From Rhodococcus sovatensis (GTDB taxonomy: Bacteria; Actinomycetota; Actinomycetes; Mycobacteriales; Mycobacteriaceae): a DNA stretch of 64,000 bases. Positions 43,207 through 51,421 of this stretch are shown here, in pieces; position 1 is the stretch's first letter; each line of letters starts with the position of its first letter. The stretch covers positions 3,410,001 through 3,474,000 of the forward strand of contig NZ_CP147846.1 in the NCBI RefSeq assembly GCF_037327425.1, given 5' to 3'. The notes under the pieces are model-generated. The model had not been told where the DNA came from, did not search any database, and was given only the letters and a program-made list of their open reading frames with translations. The position numbers were made by a program, and so were the translations under genes.

Positions 43207-44304
43207 CTATCCGGCAGTCAGGTATCCCCGTAGGACGCGTGCAACATCGGTGATCTGCTGAGTCGGCACCCGTTCGTCACGCTTGTGGGCCAGGTTCGGA
43301 TCGCCTGGGCCGTAGTTCACCGCTGGAATTCCGAGCGCCGAGAATCTGGAGACATCCGTCCAGCCGTACTTGGCTCGGAACTGTCCACCGGCAGCCGCGA
43401 TGAGGGCGGACGCTGCAGGGGCGCCGAGACCGGGCAACGCGCCGGGTGACGAGTCGGTGACTTCGAAACCGAGGGAGAGTCCGTCCACGAGCTCACGCAC
43501 ATGCTCGATTGCCTGTTCGACGCTCCGATCCGGAGCGAATCGAAAGTTCACGTCGAGTTCCGCTGCATCAGGGACGACGTTGCCTGCCACGCCGCCCGAG
43601 ATACGGACTGCCGAGAGCCCCTCGCGATAGACGCAGCCGTCGATGTCCACGTGACGCGCCCGGTACGCGGCGAGCCGGTTCAGGACCGCTCCGAACTTGT
43701 GGATCGCGTTGTCTCCCAACCAGGATCGCGCACTGTGCGCCCGGGTGCCGCTGGCCGAGAGCCGAACCCTCAGCGTGCCCTGGCATCCTGCCTCGATGAA
43801 TCCACCGGAGGGTTCGCCCAGAATTGCAACATCTGCCTGCAACCACTCGGGAAGTTCGCGCTCGATTCGACCGAGTCCGTTCTTCGACGCTTCGATCTCT
43901 TCGCAGTCGTAGAACACCAGAGTGATGTCGTGGGCGGCGTCGGTGACGGTGGCAGCCAGATGCAAGAACACCGCATCTCCGGACTTCATATCGACGGTTC
44001 CGCAGCCGTGGATGACGTCGCCCTCGGCATCGTCGTCGGTCCGACGGCTCGGCACATTGTCGGCGATCGGCACGGTATCCAGGTGCCCCGCGAGCATGAC
44101 GCGACTGCTCAGACCCCGGTTGGTACGCGCTAGGACCGCATTACCGCTGCGGACGATCTCGAATCCGCTGGTCTGCGCCCGCAATGCAGCTTCCACGGCG
44201 TCGGCGATGACGGACTCGTCTTCGGAGACGCTGGGGATGTCCACCAGGGCTGCGGTCAGATCGATCGGGTCGGCGTGCAGGTCCAGCTCAGGGTACGAAC
44301 TCAC
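43207..44304 (-). CDS. dapE: Succinyl-diaminopimelate desuccinylase
   Basis: A 365-residue M20 metallopeptidase. The metal-binding blocks are LAGHLDTVP, HGCGTVDMKSGDAV and FYDCEEIE, followed by a dimerisation domain and a final metal His near the C-terminus (SRFSALGIPAVNYGPGDP). It releases succinate from N-succinyl-LL-diaminopimelate in lysine and peptidoglycan synthesis. It is divergent from dapD, which makes the succinylated intermediate in the same pathway. Confidence 0.92.
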   Translation of the reverse strand: MSSYPELDLHADPIDLTAALVDIPSVSEDESVIADAVEAALRAQTSGFEIVRSGNAVLARTNRGLSSRVMLAGHLDTVPIADNVPSRRTDDDAEGDVIHGCGTVDMKSGDAVFLHLAATVTDAAHDITLVFYDCEEIEASKNGLGRIERELPEWLQADVAILGEPSGGFIEAGCQGTLRVRLSASGTRAHSARSWLGDNAIHKFGAVLNRLAAYRARHVDIDGCVYREGLSAVRISGGVAGNVVPDAAELDVNFRFAPDRSVEQAIEHVRELVDGLSLGFEVTDSSPGALPGLGAPAASALIAAAGGQFRAKYGWTDVSRFSALGIPAVNYGPGDPNLAHKRDERVPTQQITDVARVLRGYLTAG

Positions 44305-44425
44305 CGAACCAGTCTAGATCTCGGCTTCCGCCGACCTCGTACACCGCGCCGACAGAATTCAACTGCCGAGGATCTTCATGGCTGCCCGCCACCTGGCCTA
44401 TGTCTACACCGTATTCTCGACAACT

Positions 44426-45379
44426 GTGAGCGCACAGGGAGCATCAGCAATCGGCCTAGCCAACATCACCACCAGTGGAGTCGTACTCGACACCTGGTAC
44501 CCGAGCCCCGAACTCGGCGAGTTCACCGACACCGGGACCACCAGGCTCGAGGGCTCCGAGATCCCTGCCGAGCTTGCAGATCTCGTCGGGCCCGACACTG
44601 CGCGAGGCCTCGACGTCGTAGCGGTCCGCACAACGATCGCCTCCATCGACGATGCGCCGATCGACGCCCATGACGTCTACCTGCGTCTGCACCTACTCTC
44701 GCATCGACTCGTTCAGCCACATGGGGTGAACCTCGACGGTCAGTTCGGATTCCTCGCGAACGTCGTCTGGACCAATTTCGGTCCCGCCGCCGTCGAGGGC
44801 TTCGAGACCGTCCGCGCACGGCTGCGCGCCCGCGGGCAAGTCACCGTCTACAGCATCGACAAGTTCCCGCGACTCGTCGACTACGTCGCTCCGACGGGTG
44901 TCCGCATCGCCGACGCCGATCGTGTGCGACTGGGTGCGCACCTCGCCAGCGGCACCACGGTCATGCACGAAGGCTTCGTCAACTTCAACGCAGGTACGCT
45001 CGGCAACTCGATGGTCGAGGGTCGGATCTCGGCCGGCGTCGTAGTCGGAGACGGCTCCGACGTCGGTGGCGGCGCATCCATCATGGGCACGCTGTCCGGT
45101 GGCGGCAAGAATGTCATCTCCGTCGGCAAGAGTTGCCTGCTCGGCGCCAATTCGGGCCTGGGGATCTCCCTCGGTGACGACTGCGTCGTCGAGGCCGGTC
45201 TCTACATCACCGCAGGAACCAAGGTCACCGGACCCGACGGCACCGTCGTGAAAGCTGCAACGTTGACCGGCAACAGCAACCTGTTGTTCCGACGCAACTC
45301 GGTGTCCGGCGCCGTCGAGGTTGTGCCGTGGAAGGGCACCGGCGTCGAACTGAACGCGGCCCTGCACGCCAACGACTGA
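44426..45379 (+). CDS. dapD: Tetrahydrodipicolinate N-succinyltransferase
   Basis: A 317-residue actinobacterial-type DapD with a left-handed beta-helix. The region RIADADRVRLGAHLASGTTV through SLGDDCVVEAGLYITAGT matches M. tuberculosis DapD almost residue for residue. The GTG at 44426 aligns with the family start. It transfers succinyl from succinyl-CoA to tetrahydrodipicolinate. dapE is divergent and dapC lies 14 kb away, beyond an accessory block. Confidence 0.92.
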   Translation: MSAQGASAIGLANITTSGVVLDTWYPSPELGEFTDTGTTRLEGSEIPAELADLVGPDTARGLDVVAVRTTIASIDDAPIDAHDVYLRLHLLSHRLVQPHGVNLDGQFGFLANVVWTNFGPAAVEGFETVRARLRARGQVTVYSIDKFPRLVDYVAPTGVRIADADRVRLGAHLASGTTVMHEGFVNFNAGTLGNSMVEGRISAGVVVGDGSDVGGGASIMGTLSGGGKNVISVGKSCLLGANSGLGISLGDDCVVEAGLYITAGTKVTGPDGTVVKAATLTGNSNLLFRRNSVSGAVEVVPWKGTGVELNAALHAND

Positions 45380-45490
45380 GTCAGACGCTTCTGTATACTG
45401 CTCGAGCGCTTCCATACGGGAGTTTCCCGCGGCTTGTCGACCCGGCCCGGACGTTGCATCACCGCGTTGACCATTACGGCGAGGGCAACT

Positions 45491-46204
45491 ATGAGCGTGA
45501 CGTTGGTACTGGGTGCAAGCGGCGGGGCTGGAGCGACCGCGACGGCTGTCGGTCTCGCCAACGCGTGGGCGATCAACGGCTCCGCAGTGGTGGCGGTCGA
45601 CGCCACTGTCGGCGGAGGAGACCTGGTCGACCGCGCTGCCGACTACAGGGTCACGTCGACGACGATCGAGTCGGGCTTCCCCGACGGCGATCTATCCGTA
45701 TCCAGTTCCGGCCTTCAGGTAGTGGGTCGGGCTTGGTTGGAGGCGACCGAACCTGACTTGCAGCGGATCGACTGGTACCTCCGCCACAACTCCGACATCT
45801 CGCTGTACGACTTCGGTCATCGTGCGTTCGGCCGCGACAGTGCCCGTCCTCTTCGGACCGACCCGTCGGCGGCGATCGTGCTGGTCGTATCAGCCCGGCC
45901 CGATGCGCTGAGTCGCGTGCGGACCGCACTCCAGACCATCTCACTGACGATCGGCGAGCGGGCCGTCGACCGAACCTCGGTCGTCTTGACGCATCAGGTA
46001 CCCGGTGCGCCCGTCGTCGACGTCGCCGAGCTGAGGGAAAGCCTCTCAGTTCGTGCAGTTTCGGTCGACGAGATCCCGTACGACCCTCATCTCGGTGCAG
46101 GGCTGACGATCACTGCCACCGAACTGGCACCACGCACTGCCGCGGCCTACGAGCGGCTACGCGAACGAACCTCCAATTGGGAATGCGGCACAATGTCGGC
46201 GTGA
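45491..46204 (+). CDS. MinD/CpaE-like ATPase with a deviant P-loop
   Basis: A 237-residue protein beginning MSVTLVLGASGGAGATATAV. The fold is that of MinD/ParA/CpaE ATPases (P-loop, then an ...VVAVDATVGGGDLVDR Asp block). But the loop is GASGGAGAT, lacking both the signature Lys and the usual GKT Lys. TadZ/CpaE and Ssd-like proteins show similar changes. Nucleotide hydrolysis is therefore doubtful, and a positioning or regulatory role is possible. Its stop overlaps the P450 start (GTGA). Confidence 0.65.
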   Translation: MSVTLVLGASGGAGATATAVGLANAWAINGSAVVAVDATVGGGDLVDRAADYRVTSTTIESGFPDGDLSVSSSGLQVVGRAWLEATEPDLQRIDWYLRHNSDISLYDFGHRAFGRDSARPLRTDPSAAIVLVVSARPDALSRVRTALQTISLTIGERAVDRTSVVLTHQVPGAPVVDVAELRESLSVRAVSVDEIPYDPHLGAGLTITATELAPRTAAAYERLRERTSNWECGTMSA

Positions 46205-47556
46205 CGATACCGACACCCCGCTTTCGCCTCCCGGTCCTCGGCGACGTTCTGAGTATCGACGCAGACAAGCCCACCCAGCGTGAACTCGAGATGGCGGCCG
46301 AACTCGGTCCGATCTTCGAGCGCAAGATCCTCGGTCACCGACTGATCGTCGTCAGCGGTGCAGATCTAGTCGCCGAGTTGAACGACGAGTCGAGGTTCGC
46401 GAAGTTCCTTGCGCTTCCGCACCGCAAGCTCCGCGCGCTCGGCGGAGACGGTCTGTTCACGGCGTTCAATTCCGAACCCAACTGGGGAGCGGCACATCGC
46501 ATTCTCATGCCCGGTTTCAGTCGAGAAGCGATGCGTCGCTACCACAAGGTCATGACCGACGTTGCCTTTGAGCTGGTCGAGCACTGGAACACACGTGCGG
46601 GCAGGTCGATCGACGTGACCGCCGACCTCAACAAATTGACACTGGAGAACATGGCCCGCGCCGGTTTCGGTTACAGCTTCGACGCATTCGTTCGCAACGA
46701 CGACGAGTTCGTCGCTGCAATCGTGCGGATCCTCGGCTATGTCAATCGCACGTCGAACGATATGCCGTTCATGCGCGTATTTCGTCGTGGGGATCGCATC
46801 CGCAACGATCGCGACATCGCCTACGTGCACGGCGTCGTCGACGAGGTGATCGAAAAACGGATACTCGACGACAGTCGTCACGACGATCTGCTCGACCTGA
46901 TGCTTCACACCCCAGATCCGGAGACCGGCGAGTTGTTGGATCGAGTCAACATCCGCCACCAGGTCCTGACGTTCCTCGTCGCCGGAAACGAGACGACGGC
47001 CGGAACCCTTGCTTTCGCGCTGTACTTCATCGCCACTCATCCCGATGTCGCGGCGAAGGTTCGCGCCGAGGTCGATGCGCAGCACTGGTCTGCGGAATCG
47101 GTGTCCTACGAGGATGTCTCGAAGATGCGCTACACCCGCAGCGTCGTCGACGAAACTCTGCGGCTATGGCCGTCGGCACCCGGATATTTCCGGAAAGCGC
47201 GTGAGGACACCTCACTCGCGTCGGGTCGATACCCGATGAAAGCAGGGGAATGGGCTTTCGTACTGACTCTCGGTCTCCACCGAGATCCGGTATGGGGTGC
47301 GGACCCGGAGCAATTCGATCCGGATCGATTCTCCCCTGAACGCGCAAAGTCGCGTCCCGCGCAGGCATACCGCCCCTTCGGAACCGGGATGCGGGGCTGC
47401 ATAGGCCGGCAGTTCGCACTGCACGAATCGGTGTTGACACTCGCAGAACTGGTACGAGCCTTCGATTTCGAGCTGGACGAAGGATACGAACTGAACGTGC
47501 AGGAATCCCTCACACTCAAACCGCAGAACATGCGGATGAAAGTCGTGCCGAGATGA
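46201..47556 (+). CDS. Cytochrome P450, resembling the CYP102 haem domain
   Basis: A 451-residue P450. It has the I-helix AGNETT (261-266), ExxR at Glu318/Arg321 and the haem loop FGTGMRGCIG with Cys400. The C-terminal stretch FALHESVLTLAELVRAFDFE and ESLTLKP resembles the haem domain of the fatty-acid hydroxylase CYP102A, but no fused reductase follows. Electrons must come from elsewhere. It overlaps the MinD-like gene before it and the PAS-like gene after it. Confidence 0.86.
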   Translation: MTIPTPRFRLPVLGDVLSIDADKPTQRELEMAAELGPIFERKILGHRLIVVSGADLVAELNDESRFAKFLALPHRKLRALGGDGLFTAFNSEPNWGAAHRILMPGFSREAMRRYHKVMTDVAFELVEHWNTRAGRSIDVTADLNKLTLENMARAGFGYSFDAFVRNDDEFVAAIVRILGYVNRTSNDMPFMRVFRRGDRIRNDRDIAYVHGVVDEVIEKRILDDSRHDDLLDLMLHTPDPETGELLDRVNIRHQVLTFLVAGNETTAGTLAFALYFIATHPDVAAKVRAEVDAQHWSAESVSYEDVSKMRYTRSVVDETLRLWPSAPGYFRKAREDTSLASGRYPMKAGEWAFVLTLGLHRDPVWGADPEQFDPDRFSPERAKSRPAQAYRPFGTGMRGCIGRQFALHESVLTLAELVRAFDFELDEGYELNVQESLTLKPQNMRMKVVPR

Positions 47557-48566
47557 CCGCCTCGAGTCCGGAATGGACGCTGATCGAAACTTTGGTCCCT
47601 GGCACGATGAGTGTGGTCGCCAAAGGTGGACAGCCCAAGAGCCTGCATGAATCGCTGTCTCTGCAACGACTGTCGCCCGATCCGAAGATCGCGGTCGAGC
47701 CGTTTCTCACCCGAGCGCTGAGTGCCCGCGGCCCCTACGAAGAGACAATCGACGTTCGCAACCGTGCTGGATCGACGACCTATCGACTGCTCGCCCAGCC
47801 GGTGATGGGCCCGACCGGCGCTGTCCACGCTCTGCAGATGTGGATCGGTCCTGCGGATCGGGAGCCGAGCCCGCCGAGGTCGGCGTCGGGGGTGAGCTGG
47901 CTGCTCGACCGCGGCGTTATCGCCCAGACTCTCGAAGCATCGATGATGTCGGGGGTGGAACCGGAAGCACATGTACCGGAGCGAACGCCCGCCGAGTACT
48001 ACGCGAAATCGATTCGGTTCGACGACACCGCAGGACTGTTCACGCTCTGCCTTTCCCCGACGGAAGGCGGCACGTGGGAAGGATCGTTCTCGGTGCTGCA
48101 CGCCGACGGACGCGTCATGCGGTGGCACTGTCATGCGCGCGCCTGCCTCGAACCAGGAGAGGTCGGCGTGCGCGTGCTCTGGCACGACGTCACCGACACC
48201 GTCGACCCGGACAAACCGATTCTCGACGTGCTGGCACGCCAAAGCGGAATGGATGCGCTCGGCATCTACCCCGCACTACTCGCTCCGCGGCGGGGCTACC
48301 TCGCGATGTGGCTCTGCGACACGCCGGCTCCGTGGGTGCAGTGGCGTGACGTCTCCTCCGGCAACGACGTCTTTCATCCCGACGACCGAACCATCGTGTC
48401 GGATGCGCACGCGCGGTTGCTCGCCGGTGGAAGCCACGAAGAGATCACCGTCCGCACCAGGGCCTCGTCCGGCTCCGAGGTGTGGATTCCGACGCGCATG
48501 CGCATCTCCGTCTATCCAGGCGATCTGGGCGAACACCTGGCAGTCGTCGACATGTACCGCAACTAG
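47553..48566 (+). CDS. PAS-like sensory protein of unknown function
   Basis: A 337-residue soluble protein, the third gene of the MinD-like/P450 operon (ATGA overlap with the P450). The C-terminal part (about 265-337), with FHPDDRTIVSDAHARLLAGG, then VRTRASSGSEVWIPTRMRI, has the spacing of a PAS fold, and a similar pattern appears around 60-110. It has no kinase, GGDEF or DNA-binding domain. It may sense a ligand or haem and act through the MinD-like partner. This is inference. Confidence 0.6.
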   Translation: MTASSPEWTLIETLVPGTMSVVAKGGQPKSLHESLSLQRLSPDPKIAVEPFLTRALSARGPYEETIDVRNRAGSTTYRLLAQPVMGPTGAVHALQMWIGPADREPSPPRSASGVSWLLDRGVIAQTLEASMMSGVEPEAHVPERTPAEYYAKSIRFDDTAGLFTLCLSPTEGGTWEGSFSVLHADGRVMRWHCHARACLEPGEVGVRVLWHDVTDTVDPDKPILDVLARQSGMDALGIYPALLAPRRGYLAMWLCDTPAPWVQWRDVSSGNDVFHPDDRTIVSDAHARLLAGGSHEEITVRTRASSGSEVWIPTRMRISVYPGDLGEHLAVVDMYRN

Positions 48567-49000
48567 CCGATCGACTCGAGCGATTCGAGCGTGCGCACCA
48601 CTGCCTGCGCCGCTTCGGCACCCTTCTTCTCGAGATGATTCGCAAAGAACTCGTTGTGGTCGGCATGCTCGTGAAAGTGGTGCGGCGTCAACACAACCGA
48701 GAACACTGGGACGTCGGTATCGAGCTGCACGCGCATCAGACCGTCGATCACAGCGGTCTCGACGAACTCGTGTCGGTAGATTCCACCGTCGACGACAAGG
48801 GCTGCCGCGACGATTGCGGAGTACCTACCCGTCCTCGCCAACCGCTGGGCGTGCAGCGGGATCTCGAACGCGCCCGGCACCTCGAACAGATCGACATCGC
48901 TGCCGAATTCCTGTACGAATCCTTCACGTGCGCGATCGACGAGATCCTTGTGCCAGGTGGCTTGAATGAACGCTACGGTTCCGGGCATGTAGTCCGTCAC
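48563..49000 (-). CDS. ribH2: Lumazine synthase, RibH2 type
   Basis: A 145-residue protein matching the decameric RibH2 lumazine synthases (Brucella/Mesorhizobium type): FIQATWHKDLVDRAREGF, PGAFEIPL (42-49), VDGGIYRHEFV (70-80) and LTPHHFHEH (104-112). The reaction is condensation to 6,7-dimethyl-8-ribityllumazine. No other riboflavin gene is nearby. It sits at the end of the metY operon, so it is probably a second, specialised copy. Its stop shares CTAG with the convergent PAS-like gene. Confidence 0.86.
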   Translation of the reverse strand: MTDYMPGTVAFIQATWHKDLVDRAREGFVQEFGSDVDLFEVPGAFEIPLHAQRLARTGRYSAIVAAALVVDGGIYRHEFVETAVIDGLMRVQLDTDVPVFSVVLTPHHFHEHADHNEFFANHLEKKGAEAAQAVVRTLESLESIG

Positions 49001-49009
49001 TCCTTGATG

Positions 49010-49432
49010 CTAGTGGTCGAGTAGATCGAGAGTTCTCTCATCCGGCGTGCCGCCGAAGTACTTGTGGAGGATCTTTCCGAAGATCGGGTCGGTCGGGGCT
49101 GCTTCGGCGAACAACGTAATCGACGAGTGCAACTTGAGATCATCTGGATACCCGAATATCTCGGCGACGCTCCGGCCTTCGACCTTCTCCACGAGCGCGG
49201 CCGCCTGGTGCAGACGTGGACCGAGGACTTCGTGCTCGAAGTACAGCTGCGCCTCGGTCAGATCCGCAAGTGCGTAATGCTGCGCGGTGGCACTGAGACC
49301 GAGCCCAGCAAGTTGAGGGAAGACGAACCACATCCAATGTGTGCGTTTGCGCCCCTCCTTCAGTTCGCTGCACACCGCCGGCCACACCGGATCCTGTGCG
49401 TCGACGAACCGCTGCAAGTCGTAGTCGCTCAT
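49010..49432 (-). CDS. DUF1810 family protein
   Basis: A 140-residue protein: MSDYDLQRFVDAQDPVWPAV, then HWMWFVFPQLAGLG and a C-terminal DPIFGKILHKYFGG, the complete DUF1810 pattern. The ATG at 49432 overlaps the stop of the interrupted CoA-binding gene (ATGA), showing that the two were once coupled. ribH2 follows after 9 bp. Function unknown; the insertion upstream may have removed its original promoter or coupling. Confidence 0.82.
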   Translation of the reverse strand: MSDYDLQRFVDAQDPVWPAVCSELKEGRKRTHWMWFVFPQLAGLGLSATAQHYALADLTEAQLYFEHEVLGPRLHQAAALVEKVEGRSVAEIFGYPDDLKLHSSITLFAEAAPTDPIFGKILHKYFGGTPDERTLDLLDH

Positions 49433-49593
49433 CCTGCTCGCACTCTCCTCGAATCGATGACGCCGGTGTCGAAACCCGCCAAGTGCAGGCCGCCGTGGAA
49501 TCGGGCGTGTTCGATCTTCAGGCATCGATCCATCACGACATTCAGTCCCGCGTCCTCGGCATCGCGTGCGACCTGCTCGTGCCACAGCCCTAA
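49429..49593 (-). pseudogene. CoA-binding protein gene, 3' fragment cut off by the IS110 element
   Basis: A 54-codon open tail, LWHEQVARDAEDAGLNVVMD followed by RCLKIEHARFHGG, is the typical end of YccU-type CoA-binding proteins. It has no start codon of its own at the junction. It continues exactly in frame from the 5' fragment at 51077-51421 if the element and one CTAA copy are removed. Its TGA overlaps the start of the DUF1810 gene. Confidence 0.88.
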
Positions 49594-49600
49594 TGGGACT

Positions 49601-49807
49601 TGATCGGCGAGTCTTCGACAGTAGCGAAGTTAGTCGGAGAAAGCTGATCACCGAGCCGCTGGTGGGTGATCACTATATGGCCCCGGAGAGAAGATCGACT
49701 CCTAAGGTTAGATCGTGGCCCCACCGGCCGGCGAGGGTTCCCAGAACGCTGATGGGGTGTCGTGCCAGTCGAGCACTGATCCATTAGGTCGCCGTCCGGA
49801 TCCCTCG
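49601..49807 (+). ncRNA. Predicted bridge RNA of the IS110 element
   Basis: The leader folds into three units. A 5' stem-loop has CTTCG/CGAAG at 49613-49617 and 49625-49629. A target-type loop is closed by GGTGGG/CCCACC (49661-49666, 49720-49725), with an inner hairpin GGAG/CTCC. A donor-type loop is closed by CGAGGG/CCCTCG (49732-49737, 49802-49807), with an inner hairpin GTGC/GCAC. Guide-like runs flank the inner hairpins: ATGGCCC (49677-49683) and GGTTAG (49706-49711) match the target, TGGGGTGTC (49753-49761) and TCCATTAG (49780-49787) match the element ends. The ends of the RNA are approximate. Confidence 0.72.
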
Positions 49808-49851
49808 AGGCTCACCGCCAGTGACCGAAACGGACGTGAGGAGAACTGCCC

Positions 49852-51072
49852 GTGATTTTCGTAGGAGACGACTGGGCCGAAGACCACCACGACATCCACG
49901 TGATGAACGCCGACGGAAAACGTTTGGCGTCCCGCCGATTACCCGAAGGTCTGGCAGGCATCAGCGGGTTTCACGACGTGGTGGCCTCCCATGCCCGCGA
50001 ACCTGCCGACGTCGTCGTCGGCATCGAAACCGACCGAGGCATGTGGGTATCGGCTCTGCTCGCAGCTGGATACACCGTCTACGCGATCAACCCGCTCGCC
50101 GCCGCACGCTACCGAGACCGCCACCACCTCTCGGGTGCGAAATCCGACGCCGGTGACGCCAAACTCTTGGCCGACCTGGTGCGCACCGACCGACACAACC
50201 ACCGCACCATCGCCGGTGACACCGCAGACGCCGCCGCGATCAAGGTGTTGGCCCGCGGGCACCAGAACCTGATCTGGTCCCGCAACCGACAAATCAATGC
50301 ACTGCGCTCAGCGCTCCTCGAGTACTACCCCGCCGCACTCGAAGCATTCAACAGTCTCCACCACCGCGACGCGGTCGCCGTCCTCTCGCGTGCCGCCTCG
50401 CCCGCCGAAGCGGCACACCTGAGTGCAGCGAGCATCCGAGCGATACTGAAAAGGGCAGGGCGGCAACGCAATATCGAATCACGAGCTGCAGAGATCCAAG
50501 CTGCGCTACGCACCGAGCACCTCGCAGCACCGCCGCCCGTTGCGGCTGCATTCGCGGCCACCACCCGCTCGGCGGTAGCGCTGATCGCGGAACTGAACCG
50601 TCAGATCGGCGACCTCGAAGCCGAACTCGCACGCCATTTTGAAGCACACCCGGACGCCGACATCTACCTCTCCCTGCCAGGACTCGGTGTCATCCTCGGC
50701 GCCCGGGTGCTCGGTGAATTCGGTGACGACGTCAACCGGTACACCACCGCCAAGTCTCGCAAAAATTACGCCGGAACGTCACCGCTGACGATCGCGTCCG
50801 GCAAAAAACGGGCCGTTCTGTCCAGGCACGTGCGCAACCGGCGGCTCTACGACGCAATCGACCAATGGGCATTCTGCGCCATAAGCCAAAGCCCGGGAGC
50901 TCGCGCGTTCTACGACCAACACCGCACCGCCGGGGACCTCCACCACCAAGCACTCCGCGCGCTCGCCAACCGACTCGTCGGACTACTGCACGGCTGCCTA
51001 CGACATCGCACCAAATACGACGAACACATCGCCTGGGCACACCGAACTGAACAACAACCCACCGCCGCTTGA
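49852..51072 (+). CDS. IS110-family recombinase (DEDD RuvC-like plus Tnp20 domain)
   Basis: A 406-residue recombinase. The N-terminal RuvC-like domain carries the acidic set Asp6/Asp7, Glu59, Asp99 and Asp102 (VGDDWAED, GIETDRG, KSDAGDAKLLADL). The C-terminal Transposase_20 domain has LPGLGVILGARVLGEFGD (275-292) and YAGTSPLTIASGKK, whose Ser316 is the candidate catalytic serine. It starts at a GTG after a GAGGAG ribosome site. The protein is full length with no frameshift, so the element may still be active. It should use the leader RNA to choose sites. Confidence 0.9.
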   Translation: MIFVGDDWAEDHHDIHVMNADGKRLASRRLPEGLAGISGFHDVVASHAREPADVVVGIETDRGMWVSALLAAGYTVYAINPLAAARYRDRHHLSGAKSDAGDAKLLADLVRTDRHNHRTIAGDTADAAAIKVLARGHQNLIWSRNRQINALRSALLEYYPAALEAFNSLHHRDAVAVLSRAASPAEAAHLSAASIRAILKRAGRQRNIESRAAEIQAALRTEHLAAPPPVAAAFAATTRSAVALIAELNRQIGDLEAELARHFEAHPDADIYLSLPGLGVILGARVLGEFGDDVNRYTTAKSRKNYAGTSPLTIASGKKRAVLSRHVRNRRLYDAIDQWAFCAISQSPGARAFYDQHRTAGDLHHQALRALANRLVGLLHGCLRHRTKYDEHIAWAHRTEQQPTAA

Positions 51073-51076
51073 CAAA

Positions 51077-51421
51077 TTACGGCCCTGGGATGTCTAACTG
51101 CAGCCAGATCGTCGTGGCCTTGACTTCGCGAGCTTCCTCGAGAACCGCAGGAAGGTCGTCGTACTTGCGGAACACGTCGACCAGATCGGGGGCCTTCGGA
51201 AGATCGGACAGGGTCGGATACACCGTGACGCCCTCGATCTCGCTGACTGTCGGATTGACGAGAAAGATCTCGTAGTGACTCGTCGACGACAGGTATCGAT
51301 TGACGAAATAGCTTGCTCTGGAGGGATTCTTGGAGGCGCCGACGATCGCCACTGTCTTCGTCTCACGCAGGATCCGTTGACGCTGCTGCGCCGAAGGGCC
51401 ATCCCACGAACGCACTGTCAT
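51077..51421 (-). pseudogene. CoA-binding protein gene, 5' fragment cut off by the IS110 element
   Basis: Starting at the ATG at 51421 (overlapping the metY stop), this codes for the Rossmann part of a YccU-like CoA-binding protein: TVAIVGASKNPSRASYFVNR, then VDVFRKYDDLPAVLEEA and ATTIWLQL. After TTIWLQL it enters the element, adds a few foreign residues (DIPGP) and stops at 51077. The lost part is at 49429-49593. The truncated product lacks the conserved C-terminal segment and is probably non-functional. Confidence 0.88.

Larger units (their letters stand above)
49590..51097 (+). mobile_element. IS110-family insertion sequence inserted in a CoA-binding protein gene
   Basis: The element is bounded by CTAA at 49590-49593 and 51094-51097. 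Removing 1,504 bp (element plus one CTAA) rebuilds the codons Trp-Leu-Gln-Leu-Gly-Leu-Trp-His across the join, so both ends are fixed to within the 4-bp repeat. It has no terminal inverted repeats, a 258-bp leader before the recombinase and only 21 bp after it. This is the layout of the IS110 group (rather than IS1111), which recombines at a CT core. It is inserted antisense to the host gene. Confidence 0.88.
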
